A stretch of 64,000 nucleotides of DNA from Incurvaria masculella (Eukaryota; Arthropoda; Insecta; Lepidoptera; Incurvariidae), in the NCBI GenBank assembly GCA_946894095.1, contig OX335660.1, forward strand, positions 5,399,001 to 5,463,000, read 5' to 3'. The translations under genes were made by a program, and so were the position numbers. Shown one piece after another: positions 52,443 through 64,000 of this stretch. Each line of letters begins with the position of its first letter. Positions within the stretch are counted from its first letter, which is position 1. The notes beneath the pieces were generated by a model that worked only from the letters and a program-made list of their open reading frames with translations, ran no database searches and was not told where the DNA came from.

Positions 52443-55400
52443 TTATTTCTCCACAGCACTGAATGTAGTGTAGATGGACAAGCATGTCTTAAGGATCACC
52501 ATCAGGGTTTGATACGTGATCATCACGAACGAAGCTGCAATGAGGACCTGCGGCCGCTGCGACATGCGTAGCACCATCAGCACGCTTCTTCGTTCTTCGG
52601 CTCGGAGCTGCTCCCAGCCCGAGCACCACACGCTGGTGCTCAGATCCTCGGCGGCATCACACAGGCTCTCCCCCGTCAGACACATTGCCAAAAGTATCCC
52701 AAAGAAATAAGTTACGAAGTCCAGAAAATTTTCTATCCCCAATTTATTTATTTGAACCAGCAGTAGACCTATACCAAGGGTTATGATTCCGAAATCGAGT
52801 CCCAAAACGGCGTTGAAGAGGTGTCTGATTCTGTTGGCGAGGTGAATCAATTTACAGTGCTGTTGAATGAGTTCCGACATGTTATTTGACAGTTTATTGT
52901 GGTCCAGAGAGAGAAGCGCGTCTGGTCTGTTCGAGAGAGATGAGACCTCGTCGATGGTAGACCTCTCAACGAGGCTGAGGAACCCGGCAGAGAGAAGTCT
53001 GTAGTGAACGTCGACGTGACCCGTCAAGCCGACGAAGAGTACGTAGAATGAGATTACAGGCGACAAAATAGTGAAAAAGGCGAAGAAATTCATGAGGTAA
53101 GTCAACTCGTAGTCGGGTGATGTCTTGATGTTTTCAAGGCCTGAAAGCATTAGGTTTAAAATTAAAATGCCAGTTTATAAGGACAAAAATAATTAGAAAC
53201 ACTCAGAAGTAACGTCGCAATTTGTTTTGCGTAACCAACTAAGGGAATGACAGGCAATGACAATAATATTAATATGTTAGTGAGGGCGGGTATTCTTAAA
53301 ATGTTTAGGAAGGACATCGCTAGACCCTTTATGTAAGAGAATTAAAAACTTAAGTTTCGTACTTCGTTGTAGACTAAAGTGTGTTGCATGAAATTTAATT
53401 ATTGAGGTGTAAAACGTTCAACTTTCAAGTAATTGCCTTAGGAACTCTTTAGAATATGTAAAAGAGCCTACCGATGTTGGGACTAAACCCACAAGTATGA
53501 ATCACTTGCGAGAGGCTGTTTTGCGACCGTGAAACTAACCTGGAATAAGAACGCTCTCCTCGGGAAGCACCCTCCGCCGCAACACCAGCGGCAACAGCAG
53601 GCGGAGGCACGCGCAGCCAACTAAACCTGATGCGAGTAGCGTGGCCAGCCGCCACGACCGCGCTGTCAGGCGCGAAGGACCCAGCATGCGCGCTTCGTCA
53701 ACCGTACGGTGGATCTCGAGCCTGACATTCAAACATAAATAGACTAGGAGGTCGCGAAAAAAATGGTAACGATAACGTAAATGGCTGAAACTGGGTTCAG
53801 GGGATTAATACCAACCCTCTGAAGCTAAAAGTTGTCGGTCTGCCTGTTCCAAGTGGTTGCGTTACGTAGATAAGGAGCCTGAAAAAGTCGTTATGGTGAC
53901 AAAAAATATATATGATAAGGTAAATGGATGCAAATGACAAAGCATGAAAGTATCAGTACATACTTAGTTAGCAATATAAAAACTGAACAAATTTTTGTTT
54001 GCATTTCGTAGATGTAGGAGATTTAGGTTACAGACATAAGGTTAGGTATATTTAAGTATTTAATTAAAAAACCGAATGGTTTTTGGTGCATAATTAATAG
54101 TTATCATTGTTTCTAGACAATCAGTATATTCATCAGCAGGTACATACCAACATCTATTTTATATAGCCAATCTAGGTAACGCAACCACTTGGCACAGGCA
54201 GACCGACATATTTAGTATCAGAGGGTTGGTCTCTAACATGTGAACCCAGATTCAGCCATTTACCTTATCGTGACCAAAAATGTCGTGACCTCCCGGAATA
54301 AAACATCATCCAGGGTTGTCACGGGTGCCATTTCTGAAAGATTCCATAGGACGTACGAAGCAATTCGAACAGCATAGCATCATGCGTTATTAGTTGAACA
54401 CGAATTGAATAGTGTAGATTTCTGTGAATGAATATTAATCTGTTTTTAGGGTTCCGTACCCAAAGGGTGCCAACGGAACCCTATTACTAAGCCTCCGCTG
54501 TCCGTCCGTCCGTCCGTCTGTCACAGGGCTGTATCTCATGAACCGTAATAGGTAGGCAGCTCAAAATTTCACAGACTGTGTATGTATTATGCCGCTATAA
54601 CAACAAATATGTAAATTCAAAAAAGTGGTAAATACAAAAAACATTATTTTTATGGTGTTAAATCATGTACGATGGTACGAAACCCTTCGTGTGCGAGTAC
54701 GACTCCCACTTGGCCGGTTTTCTCTTATCATCAACGATAAATACTTGCTATTTATGTTACAAGGAATTAAAATAATGTATTCACACAAACGCGTATCAAC
54801 AACCCGTAAGCAGTGGCAAACAAATTTGTAAACTTAGACTAAGTGGACGTTGAAAAAAATTCATCGAAGTTTCTTGCCAGATCTTCTTAGCTTGAATGCT
54901 GAACTGGCTCATGGTAAAATATGACAAATCTGAGTGCAGTGTGCTGCCTGTGGATGTATTATAAAAACAATAAACAACTGTTGTGATGTTCAAGTCCGAG
55001 AGGGAGAGCTATTGGGTGAACGCACGGTCAAGGGTCTACAAGTTGAATGGATACGTACAATACAATGAATTTAAGAGCATCCTCATACCTAAACATTTTG
55101 GACCAATTTTTGCGATTAAGGGCCTGGTACTAGCCAAATCGCAAAGTTAGACGAGGCACCCCAAGTAAACTAACTAAGTCTGACGATTATAAGTGTCATC
55201 CTTACAATATATGATTCCTTGTCTAGGAATCGAATGATTTTGGTTAATGTATGTTTCCTTTTTCTATACAAAATACATTGCGGAAACGGTGTCCATTTCC
55301 GAACTTTTTTGACTAAATGTAGAAATCTAAAAGCAAATGGGATTTTTTGTTTATGCATATATGCTGTTTTTGCTTATATCTAGAAATCGAATGACTTTCA

Positions 55401-58400
55401 GATTTCTAATGAGAAAAATCAACTTTTTTTATTTTTATTATTATTTAAATAAATGATGGAATAAAAAAATATTAACAATCCATTATCAGTCTGGAGTTCT
55501 ATTTGGATTTGCTGAAGCGTTTCACTACATATTATTACATTTGTTAAAAAGTGCATTTGTATGGCGCGAGTAGTTGGCTAGTCCTAGCGCCTTAAAACGA
55601 GATGGCCAGAGCCCGGCGTCGCCGCGTCGCTTAGTTAGAGCAGCTCAAAATCATTATTTCTAAATGTGACCAACCCGCATAACGCGTGAAACCGGTTTTT
55701 TTTTTATTGTTGTGTTAAAGAAATTGGGAAAAGTTAAACATGTTCTTCGCTGAATGGGTAGATAGTGTTAAGATCTTTGAAATGGTATTAAAATAAATAT
55801 TAGTTAATATCAATATAAGCCGTAAACTTGAAAAATAATATATTTTAGACCTGACTTCAAAACATTTTTCCATGCATAAAATATCAATTTCTATAACATT
55901 TTTCTTTCTGTTTTGGTAGAACGTTAGCACGAATTATACATGTTTTTTTTGTTCATTTTCTCATTCCATAGGGATCAGGAACTTAACGCAATCAAACTAT
56001 TCGCATTGGCTAGTTAACCAACTTAATGTGATTTTGAAATACGACGGACTGGGCGCAGCAGGCCCGCTGTCGACAGAGTGAGGCTACAACGCCGAGTGGT
56101 TCAGTACGGTCGCCGCACGCAGGCGGTCATTATAACATATATGGGATCGATGGGATATAAGGGATATGTAACGATGTGATCAGTTCGCTGTAGTAGTTTA
56201 TGACAAAAATTGTATTAAAACCATGGAGGTGAAGAAATAACAGGAGAACGAATGGAACTAAAAAAATGGCCTTATCACAATTGTGCCGCGGGGGGCGTGT
56301 CATCTTGACAGAACCTGCGGCCATTTTAGTCTTGCGTCGCTAGCTGTCGCGGGCGAGTTTGACGTAAGATCGAATTGTAATTGAATATGCCGTCGTGCAT
56401 TGTAAAATGATGCATAAACAACTTGACGAGACATAAAAAACATTCAGGAATATCATATTACCTGTAAGTATACGCTAAATATTCGAAATAGTGGATATTT
56501 CACTTGAAAACATTTCTATGGGGATGGTGTTATGCCATCAATCAACACGAACTCAAAATAATCTCAATTCGCTACCTATTTTCATTTCTTTGCAAAATTC
56601 CTCTATTTAGCCAGAAATAGATATTATATAGCATGCAATTAGTATATCTGTCTGTATATTGAAATGTCTACTGCTGGATTTATGCTTACCCATAGAAATA
56701 CTTCTTAAATTATATTTTATGTTATTTGCACGAACCAGCCTAAAATAAAACTCTTACTTGAATATACATAAGTCTGAATATGCGCGATAAAATGTTGACC
56801 TAATATATTTTTTTACAAACAAGTTGTACCTTATATTGATAATATACTGAATCTAGCATTATGAAATGATATTTGACGAATATTTAAAAGATAATTGCGT
56901 ATTTGTAGCAAACAGTGCCAACTTATTTTGGTAAATTTTTTTAAAAATTTGGCTCCATCATTAAGACAAAATATAATAAAAATACGCTTATGAAAAGCCA
57001 TTGAGGACTTGAGTGGGCACTCTGCTTGGAGCACTCAAATAACGCAAGTCTATACGATATTTACGTAAAGTTCAAGGTCAAGATAATTACGTAAAGTTAG
57101 TACCTTAAAGTAACCAAAAAACCGGCCAAGTGAGAGTCGGACTCGTACACGAAGGGTTCCGTACCATCTTACATGATTTCACCCAAAAAATCACGTAAGG
57201 GGGGGGATGGACGGACAGAAAAGGCTTAGTATTGGGGTTTCGTTGGCACCCTTTGGGTACGGAACCGTAATAAAACCGAATTCAAACACTAAGAAGTGTG
57301 AATAACACCCATTTTTGGGTCAGTGACATATTGGTGTTATTCTTTGGTTGGTTGGCACCGACCCCAAAAATCGGGTATTTTCCACTTTTTAGTGTTTGAT
57401 GTCGGCCAAAAACTAAAACTATACTTATGTTGATTGATTGATTGATTTGAATTAAGGCCTCTCTGTCCTATTTTTAGACAATTATGCCAGTGTCCAGTTA
57501 GGCTTAAATACGGGATTAGTGCTACATTGGCGCATTTAACAGAGAGTGCATTTCACACACTTACGTATATTTGTTAGTCATTGTCTTTTCTCGCTATAAA
57601 TTCTGATGAAACAGCATTTCTTCCGAATACATCTTTGAATTAATGCAGGGATGGTAATCAGATTTTGAAAAACCTTTTTCTGATTATTTTCAAAATCTGA
57701 TTACCTAACTAGCTTCAAATTCAATTGTCGCTGAAACTCAAATTAATGAAATAACGGTAAAGTCGTATCCATTAGATACAGAAAATTATCGAATTCAGGC
57801 AGTTTACAAACTTTACATAATTGTTTAATAAAAAACCGAAGTCACAAACCCAATATACATAGGCTATGTAATCGCCTAAATTTATTTTTATATTTGGAGA
57901 TTCTCTTTCATTATTTTCTAATTACGATGTGTTACATATACATATAAGAACATGCAAATAAAACACCTTTTCAAAATATTTGTTTGTAATTCACTATTTC
58001 AGAAAAGTAATTACGAACAACAATTTACAAATGGATCCATGGACGGTGATGTTTTCATCCCGCTCAGCGCCGCGGCATTACCCCTAGCTTCACTTGCCAC
58101 CACGTTGCTCTAATGAGCAATATTTTTGCTAATGTTTGCAACCAAATTATTTGTTGGCTATGGTTTGCATAACATCTTTCTAAATCATGTAGTTTTCAAT
58201 GGGTTTGACGGCCGGATTCAGCCAGTATTTATTAGATATTTTTGACTCGGCACTCGCTGTCATCATCACGAATGAGGAATGACGTAACGACCATCTGGTT
58301 TATTAAAAAATAATTCTTATCTTTAGCGGTTTACCTACCAATTTGGGAGACTTCAAATTAGATTTTTCTCCGTTTTCATCATTGCGCTACAAATTTGTAC

Positions 58401-61041
58401 GGCAATGAAATGTTGTAAGTTGCGTTACGTCATTTTTTGCGCGCTCGTTGTATGGACGTTATTTCTCCAGTTATTTCTTCACCTCCATGATTAAAACCTA
58501 ATGTGCACGTGTTTCACAGTGTTTTGTTGCCACTGAAGCAGCGGTGACGCTTGGTTCGGGTTATCTGTTTCGATATGGTCGAGAGAGGTAATGGCTGTGC
58601 CCGGCGTGATGCTCGTGAACGGGTGCTGTTTGTGGGGACTGGCCTGCTCCAATTGGCAACATGTTAGTTGATGGGGATAGTCTTTGCAAATAAAATGATA
58701 TTTGTCATGAACTGTTGCATACGGCATTATTGTAATTTTTTATAAATTCATGTTAATTTAGTGTTTTACCTATGTTTTTGTTAAAAAAATTGACAAACAC
58801 TTTTGGAAATTTAGACTAATTGGACGTTGAAAAAAAATGAGCGGAGTTTCTTTCCAGCTCTTCTTCACTGTGTTTTGTTTTTCTGAATTGGCCAATGTTA
58901 AAATATGACAAATCCGAGTGCAGTGTAATGGATGATGAATAAACAAATCAATACAATATTTATGCATTTAATATTTAATATTTATTATGCATTGCATTTA
59001 ATATGCATAAATATTAATAGCATGTATAGGTAGTACATTGAGTGGGAGCGGGTAAAACACAACAATCGAATGTCTATCAGTCACCTGAATACGGCGATCC
59101 ACACGAATTTGTCGATGGCGAGCAGCGCGGAGAGGAGGACGAGCCCAGCGCGCACCGTGGCCAGCTCGTCGCCGCTCGGACGCAGCACCGCCGCGTAGTG
59201 GTACAGCGAGCCCACCACGTACGTCAGGCACGTCGGCAAGATGCACGCCAGCATCAGCGTGCTCCTTCGCACAGCTGTCACAAAATGGCTTTGGTTACTG
59301 ATTTAGGGGATCGAACAACATTCAACAATATTGGCATACAGAAAGATCCCTCCATGACCACTCAATCCAGCTGAGTCCCGCCCCCCGTTGCTATCATTCA
59401 ATTAAGGTGGCCCAACCCGCTCATCTCCCCATACAAAAGGGGAAAGAAGATCACGCCTATATTTCTTGTCAGATATCCAAAATTTTGCTCAAAATAGCTT
59501 TATTTGATTGAACTAGATGTCTGATGACCATTGGCATTGTAAAATTGTGTTTGGTTTCCAAGTTATAACGTCCGAAAGTTCGGATTTTTCGCGCGTTTTA
59601 TACAACAACTTTGGAGGTGGATTACGCAATGATAAAGTAAAAACATCTTAAAAAGATTAGTCATCAGACATAGCTTATTTAATCAAGATTTAGAATCTCT
59701 TTGGTTTTTGTTAGATTTTTGACTACAGCGGTCGTGGTTTACTTTTAGCTATAAGTCGTTTTGAAATTAAAATTTTCGTAAATCTTACCAAATCATACAC
59801 TATGCACATTGTCTTTTTTGTGGACAGGTTGCATCTTCCTCATCACGGAGCGTGTCTTATTCTTAGAAACAGAGAAGGTCCCAGAGCGCAACAGCACGCT
59901 TTTGTACCGTGCCCGCAAATGAGTTGAGGCCGCCGGGTTGGGCCACCTTAATTGAGAATTTTGAGATAATGCCAACGGGTCTTACCTAAATCGAGGTTCG
60001 GCTAGAATTTTGGACAGGATTACATTTCGTACTGCAACGTTATTTCCTTTATTGTACAATTACTATGCAATGTATGGTTTAGCTAATAATTACTGTACAG
60101 TGTTTCATGTTTCACACGACTAATTATTCAACGAATCGAATTGTTTTTTGGGCATCAAGCAATTCTACATGAAACACATATTCGACCAGAAAAAATAATA
60201 TCTTTGTTATAAAATGTACATATTTAAAATTGCCCGGCTGACGTCGACTCAAAAAATAACAGAAATCGTAACTACAAAAATGAAAATTATTTTTTACTTT
60301 TTACTGCTTTTTCCTTGAAGTCGGTTATTTTTTTTTTGTTAATTTTTTTTTTATTCAATAGTCAGATAAACAGCCAGATAATTATTCGACGGATTTATTT
60401 ACGCTTCTGCTTATCCATCCAAAATTATAGTAAGCTAATTCTGATAGAAATATAATTCTCCGGCAATGACTATCCGCCTTTAATCAAATTGTGACATGTT
60501 GTGGTGTGGTGTAGTTTGACTACCACAAGTTGAATAAATAAATGAAATGAAGATCTCGATTTAGATTTTTATTAATATGGATGATATGTTTTTTATTAAT
60601 TAAAATGATGAAGATCTCCATTTAGATTTTTATTAATATGGATGATATGTTTTTAATTAATTAAAATAATGAAGATCTCCATTTAGATTTTTACTCATTT
60701 GGATGATATTTTTTTATTTCTTAAAATGACTCTCTGGTAATCCTCATCAACGATACACTTTAAAGCATTGGATCCTTCGGGGCATATGATCCAATGTCCA
60801 TATTAAAGTTTGCCCATATTAAAGTTTTGGATTTTTTCAGGACTTTGAATTTAAATTGGATTAGCTTAAAAAGTATTTAATATAGCTAGACTGATAATGT
60901 TTTCGTCTTACTCATGTCCACAGTTGCTTCAGTGATTCCGAGTCCAGCGAAATGGAGCAAGTAGTCGGCAGTAGCCACGAATATATCTAGAGTGGGCACT
61001 TCCCTGAACCATCGCCTGATAACTGTAAATATTTGTAACAT
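52443..61041 (-). CDS. Odorant receptor OR-E (7tm_6), 4 exons, 399 aa
   Basis: Exons are 61041-60912, 59274-59085, 53721-53540 and 53140-52443, 1200 nt, open, phases 1, 2, 1. The start is MLQIFTVIRRWFREVPTLDI; exon 2 encodes VRRSTLMLACILPTCLTYVV; exon 3 encodes RLEIHRTVDEARMLGPSRL and ends with donor GTTAGT; exon 4 encodes GLENIKTSPDYELTYL and ends YTTFSAVEK. TM1-TM2 are in exon 2, TM3 in exon 3 and TM4-TM7 in exon 4. Introns 2 (5.4 kb) and 1 (1.6 kb) are filled with MITEs and other repeats, but unlike the other genes no extra exon-2 copy was found in intron 1. By position this is the most upstream receptor of the array in the direction of transcription. Confidence 0.9.
53745..54297. mobile_element. 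MITE with about 100-bp terminal inverted repeats, long copy
   Basis: Same arms as at 20121-20472 (AGGAGGTCGCGA and GTCGTGACCTCCCGG) but with about 200 bp more in the centre. It lies at the start of intron 2 of OR-E, 24 bp past the exon-3 acceptor side. Confidence 0.78.
54447..54722 (+). repeat. TCCG-repeat element, uninterrupted copy
   Basis: From GGGTTCCGTACCCAAAGGG through three TCCG-type units and AACCGTAATAGGTAGGCAGC to ACTTGGCCGGTTTTC. It lies in intron 2 of OR-E and is the reference for reading the interrupted copy at 10.2-10.9 kb. Confidence 0.8.
54805..54970 (+). repeat. Dispersed repeat TTTCTTGCCAGTTCTTCTTC, copy 2
   Basis: Matches 39125-39300 (AGCAGTGGCAAACAAATTTG, GAAGTTTCTTGCCAGATCTTC, CTGAACTGGCTCATGG) in intron 2 of OR-E. 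Confidence 0.65.
55070..56010 (+). repeat. Dispersed repeat, longer copy
   Basis: Runs from AAGAGCATCCTCATACCTAA to GCATTGGCTAGT in intron 2 of OR-E and includes CCCGCATAACGCGTGAAACCG. It matches 47900-48345 in opposite orientation. Probably a non-autonomous transposon; class not identified. Confidence 0.7.
56011..57117. other. OR-E intron 2, unassigned part
   Basis: Contains a segment near 56215-56300 with GGAGGTGAAGAAATAACAGG, echoed in inverted orientation at 58455-58496. Together with 57713-58795 it holds no supported gene. Confidence 0.45.
57118..57270 (-). repeat. TCCG-repeat element, shortened copy
   Basis: Has AACCGGCCAAGTGAGAGTCGG and CCCTTTGGGTACGGAACC ends with a G-rich centre and most of the repeat run lost. 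Confidence 0.75.
57284..57410. repeat. Inverted repeat (CAAACACTAA arms)
   Basis: Arms CAAACACTAAGAAGTGTGAA and TTCCACTTTTTAGTGTTTG enclose an inner pair CACCCATTTTTGGGT / ACCCCAAAAATCGGGT. It can fold into a branched hairpin; probably a small foldback element. Confidence 0.6.
57651..57712. repeat. Hairpin with 18-bp arms
   Basis: GGTAATCAGATTTTGAAAA and TTTTCAAAATCTGATTACC are exact complements around a loop of about 20 nt in intron 2 of OR-E. Confidence 0.75.
58796..58960 (+). repeat. Dispersed repeat TTTCTTGCCAGTTCTTCTTC, copy 3
   Basis: Matches the same block (GGAGTTTCTTTCCAGCTCTT, CTGAATTGGCCAATG, GGATGATGAATAAACAAATC) just upstream of the OR-E exon-2 donor. Confidence 0.65.
59402..59951. 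mobile_element. TTAA-ended MITE, copy in intron 1 of OR-E
   Basis: Full-length 550-bp copy from TTAAGGTGGCCCAACCCGC to GGGTTGGGCCACCTTAA, close in sequence to the copy at 9352. Confidence 0.87.
60229..60355. repeat. Solo arm of the GAAGTCGGTTA foldback family
   Basis: This stretch of intron 1 of OR-E matches the right arm of the foldback element at 16473-16580, from the GACTCAAAAAATAACAG region to GAAGTCGGTTATTTT. The partner arm and the CCTAA repeats are absent. Confidence 0.7.
60547..60730. repeat. 61-bp tandem repeat, three units
   Basis: Units start ATGAAGATCTCCATTTAGAT at 60547, 60608 and 60669; the third is the most diverged. They lie in intron 1 of OR-E. Confidence 0.85.
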
Positions 61042-61299
61042 ACTTGAGCTGGTAAAATAATGAATTCACCGCTTTGGCTTCCGAATGGAATAGCATCTGA
61101 AGCTTACGGCAAACTCGTCTAGAACATACGGTAGGGAAAAATACTTCCGGATTTTTTTATTTATCAGTCAAAAAACTAAACGTTTTAATTACCCGCTTAT
61201 GGTGGGAAAAGTTCTTCCGTTGAATAACTTTGGTAATCATAGAGGCCTACTGAATATAAAAGTGCTAGTTTATGGTGACAAGGTTTATAGATTCAGCAT

Positions 61300-61849
61300 T
61301 AAGGTGGGCCATCCTGCTCAACTCCCCATACAAACGGGGAAAGAAGATCACGCCCATATTTCTTGTCAGAGATCCAAAATTTTGCTCAAAATAGTTTTTT
61401 TTGATCGAACTAGATGTCTGGTGACCGTTGGAATTGTGCGATTGTTTTTGGTTTCTAAGTTATAAGGTCTGAAAGTTTGAATTTTTCGGGTGTTTTATAC
61501 AATAGCTTTGGAGTTGGATTACTCAACAATAAAATCTGTACATGTTAAAAAGATTAGTCATCAGACATAGCTTGTTTCATGAAAATTTATAATCATTTTA
61601 GTTTCGTTAGATTTTTGACTACAGCGGTCGTGGTTTACTTTTAGCTAGAAGTCGTTTTGTAATTACAATTTTCGTAAATCTTATCAAACCTAACGCTATG
61701 CGCATTTTCTGCTTTGTGGACATGTTTCATCCGCCTCATCACGGAGCCTGGCTTATTTCTTTGAACATATAGATGGCCCCAGAGCGCAATAGCACGGTTT
61801 TGGACCATGCCCGCGGATGAGTTAATCCCGCCGGGAAGGGACACCTTAA
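61300..61849. mobile_element. TTAA-ended MITE, copy upstream of OR-E
   Basis: Full length but with many substitutions (TTAAGGTGGGCCATCCTGC; GGGAAGGGACACCTTAA). It begins 259 bp upstream of the OR-E start codon, so it may lie in the promoter region. Confidence 0.83.
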
Positions 61850-62104
61850 GCTAAAAATGATCATTAGATGAAAATCTGGTGGTCACATTTATGTATATCC
61901 AAACTAGGATTTATATGTCCCGGCTCCAAAGGGGTCAATGTCGTTTGGACTGATGTCGGGCTGTACCCAAAGGGCTGATCCAAAAGGCTAGTCGAACTAC
62001 TTTACTAACAGATTAGATAATATATCTACCTAAAAAAAATCCAAAATCCGTTGAGCCGATGTGGCATGATTGAATAAAAAAACAGCCAAATACTGCCATT
62101 CATA

Positions 62105-64000
62105 AATTCAGTGAAAGGAATGTACATGCTTATATTGCAAAACAATGGTGCCAATTACTTAAAAGAGCAGACTGGTCGCCAGTTTATCAACACAAACATA
62201 CCAATGATGCTTTTAATGCATTCTTTTACATATACTTGAATATATTTGAACGATCATTCCCACTGAAACTACGTAAACAACACAAACAACCTAACACCAA
62301 ACTAGCAGCTTGGCTGTCGGAAAAATCAAAACAACTTAAAGAAAAAATAAGCACATTGGCACTTCTCGGAAAAGACAACATGAGTAACGAATTTCACGAA
62401 ATACTATCACACCTAAAAACAAATTATCAAAAACAAATTAAAAAAGAAAAATCAGACCATATAAATAAATTAATCCAACGGAGTAATAATAAATCTAAAA
62501 GTATCTGGAATATTATTAAACAATAAACAGGGAAAAACACATTAATACAAATAAAAACATAATATTACAAACAACAAATGGAAAAATAATTAGAGATCCC
62601 ACAAAAATATCACAGCACTTTGGAAACTATTTCTCGAATATAGCACAAGAGTTTAAAAATAACCTACCAACATGTAATGTCTCTGCACTCAGTATCCTTA
62701 ACCAAAACCACACTTCTACACTACACTCACTGTATACGTGCCCAACAAATGAATTGGAAATAATTAAAATCATAAAATCGCTGAAGAATAAACATACACA
62801 AGACATACACGGTATAAAAATCAACTTATTAAAACATAGTTACGAACCTATAATTAACGCAATAATATATTTAGTAAATAGTTCTTTTGAAAGTGGAACT
62901 TTTCCGGAAATGTTGAAACTGGCAAAACTCATCCCACTCCATAAAAAAGGCCCTAAGACACTCGCTGAAAACTATAGGCCAATTGCGATTTTGCCTGCAT
63001 TTTCGAAAATATTTGAAAAAACTATGCTTGCACGAATAACGGCCTTTTTAAGCCAAAATCAAAGCCTCACCAACTGCCAACATGGATTTCGCCCCGGACA
63101 CTCAGTGAACACCGCTACACATAAACTCACTAACCAAATACTCACATCACTAGACAAACATGAACAGGTCGCTGGCCTTTTTTTGGACCTTTCCAAAGCA
63201 TTTGACCTTGTCGACCACACCATCCTACTTAACAAATTAGAGCATTATGGAGTGAGAGGAGTTGCGCTCAACTGGTTTAGTACCTACCTTGCTAACCGCG
63301 AATTCCACATACAAATCAGCCATAATAACTCTCAGAACGGAAAAACCGAAGAAGTGATGTCCTCAAAGTTTCCTGCAAAGTTTGGTGTACCACAAGGCTC
63401 TATTCTCGCCCCAACCCTCTTCCTTAAATTTATAAATGACCTTCCCGAGCATGTGACACTAGCTATCCTAATTGTACTGTATGCAGACGATGCCAACTTT
63501 ATATCTACCGCATCAGATACAACAAACCTTATAACTAAACTTAATTTAATGCTGACAGAACTAAATATTTGGTTTAGCGCGAACGGACTCCTCATCAACA
63601 GTGCAAAAACAAAATGTGTAAAATTCAGTATACAGCACAACCAAGACAATGAGGAATTATTTCTACAATACCAAAGTGAAATAATAAAATTTGCAACACA
63701 AACACTATTCCTAGGATTTACAATAGACCAAAATCTAAGATTTAATAAACATATCGACAATCTATGCGAGAGATTATCAAAAGCGTGCTACTGCCTTAAA
63801 GTACTCTCAAAATCTTGCGGCCTCGAGACCCTCACTAACGCATACTACGGTTATTTCTATTCCATACTAACCTACGGAATAGAATTCTGGGGATCAGCAG
63901 AAGTTTCAAGAGTGTTTTGGCTGCAAAAGAAGGCGATACGCACAATATCACATTCCACGTGGGACTCTCACTGTACTCCACTCTTTAAAAAACTAAAGAT
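62105..64000 (+). pseudogene. Non-LTR retrotransposon ORF2 (reverse transcriptase), partial at window edge
   Basis: Open codons begin near FSERNVHAYIAKQWCQLL (5'-truncated) and run to a stop at 62526. A frame change at that point recovers the reading frame, which then stays open to the end of the window. Reverse transcriptase motifs seen are AENYRPIAILPAFSKIFEKT, CQHGFRPGHSVNTA, LFLDLSKAFDLVDHTILLNK, FGVPQGSILAPTLF and LYADDANF with an intact YADD active site. The C-terminal part includes TLFLGFTIDQNLRF and YSILTYGIEFW. This layout is that of jockey/CR1-like elements. The single frameshift near 62524 makes this copy defective even if the downstream part is complete. Confidence 0.85.

Noticed and set aside
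63332..63760. 142-codon minus-strand frame
   Set aside because: Antisense shadow of the reverse transcriptase coding region on the plus strand.

Overview
This window is a stretch of eukaryotic, almost certainly lepidopteran (moth or butterfly) nuclear DNA. The evidence is AT-rich non-coding DNA, spliced genes with GT/AG introns, a block of the insect telomere-type TTAGG repeat, and a dense mix of mariner, jockey/RTE-like, SINE and TTAA-flanked miniature elements of a kind familiar in moth genomes. Nothing bacterial is present.

The genes that matter are five tandem odorant receptor genes (7tm_6 family), all on the minus strand and called here OR-A to OR-E from left to right: OR-A 7551-15074, OR-B 20897-25022, OR-C 28708-39635, OR-D 42479-47517, OR-E 52443-61041. 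I could join all five by hand into open reading frames of 399-402 residues. Each has four coding exons with the same phases (1, 2, 1) and near-identical exon lengths (130; 190 or 193; 182; about 700 bases). Exon 1 encodes the cytoplasmic N-terminus, exon 2 TM1-TM2, exon 3 TM3, and exon 4 TM4-TM7 with the conserved WCSGWEQ and SIYT segments. The stop codon of every gene lies inside an AATAAA hexamer. Such receptors work as ligand-tuning subunits with the co-receptor Orco in antennal neurons.

The array has a history of exon-level duplication. Exon 2 has extra copies in intron 1 of OR-A (three frameshifted 267-bp units), OR-B, OR-C and OR-D, and a relic lies at 49.1 kb between OR-D and OR-E. OR-D also has two usable-looking first exons, one of them embedded in a dead reverse transcriptase gene.

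The rest is mobile DNA. The most striking item is a mariner (34.5-38.9 kb, in intron 1 of OR-C) interrupted inside its transposase codons by an intact 962-codon non-LTR retrotransposon with a C2H2 finger, a YLDD-type reverse transcriptase and a restriction-like endonuclease. A second, decayed member of that family is at 27.6-28.3 kb. Other items are a jockey-like element at 15.9-18.0 kb split by a foldback element carrying (CCTAA)n, a non-LTR element running off the right edge (62.1-64.0 kb), seven copies of a 550-bp TTAA-ended MITE, about a dozen copies of a SINE family whose shared body is joined to either a 5S-rRNA-like or a tRNA-like head, and a 38-bp minisatellite at 5.6-6.95 kb. No tRNA, rRNA or CRISPR locus was found, and no promoter could be supported.
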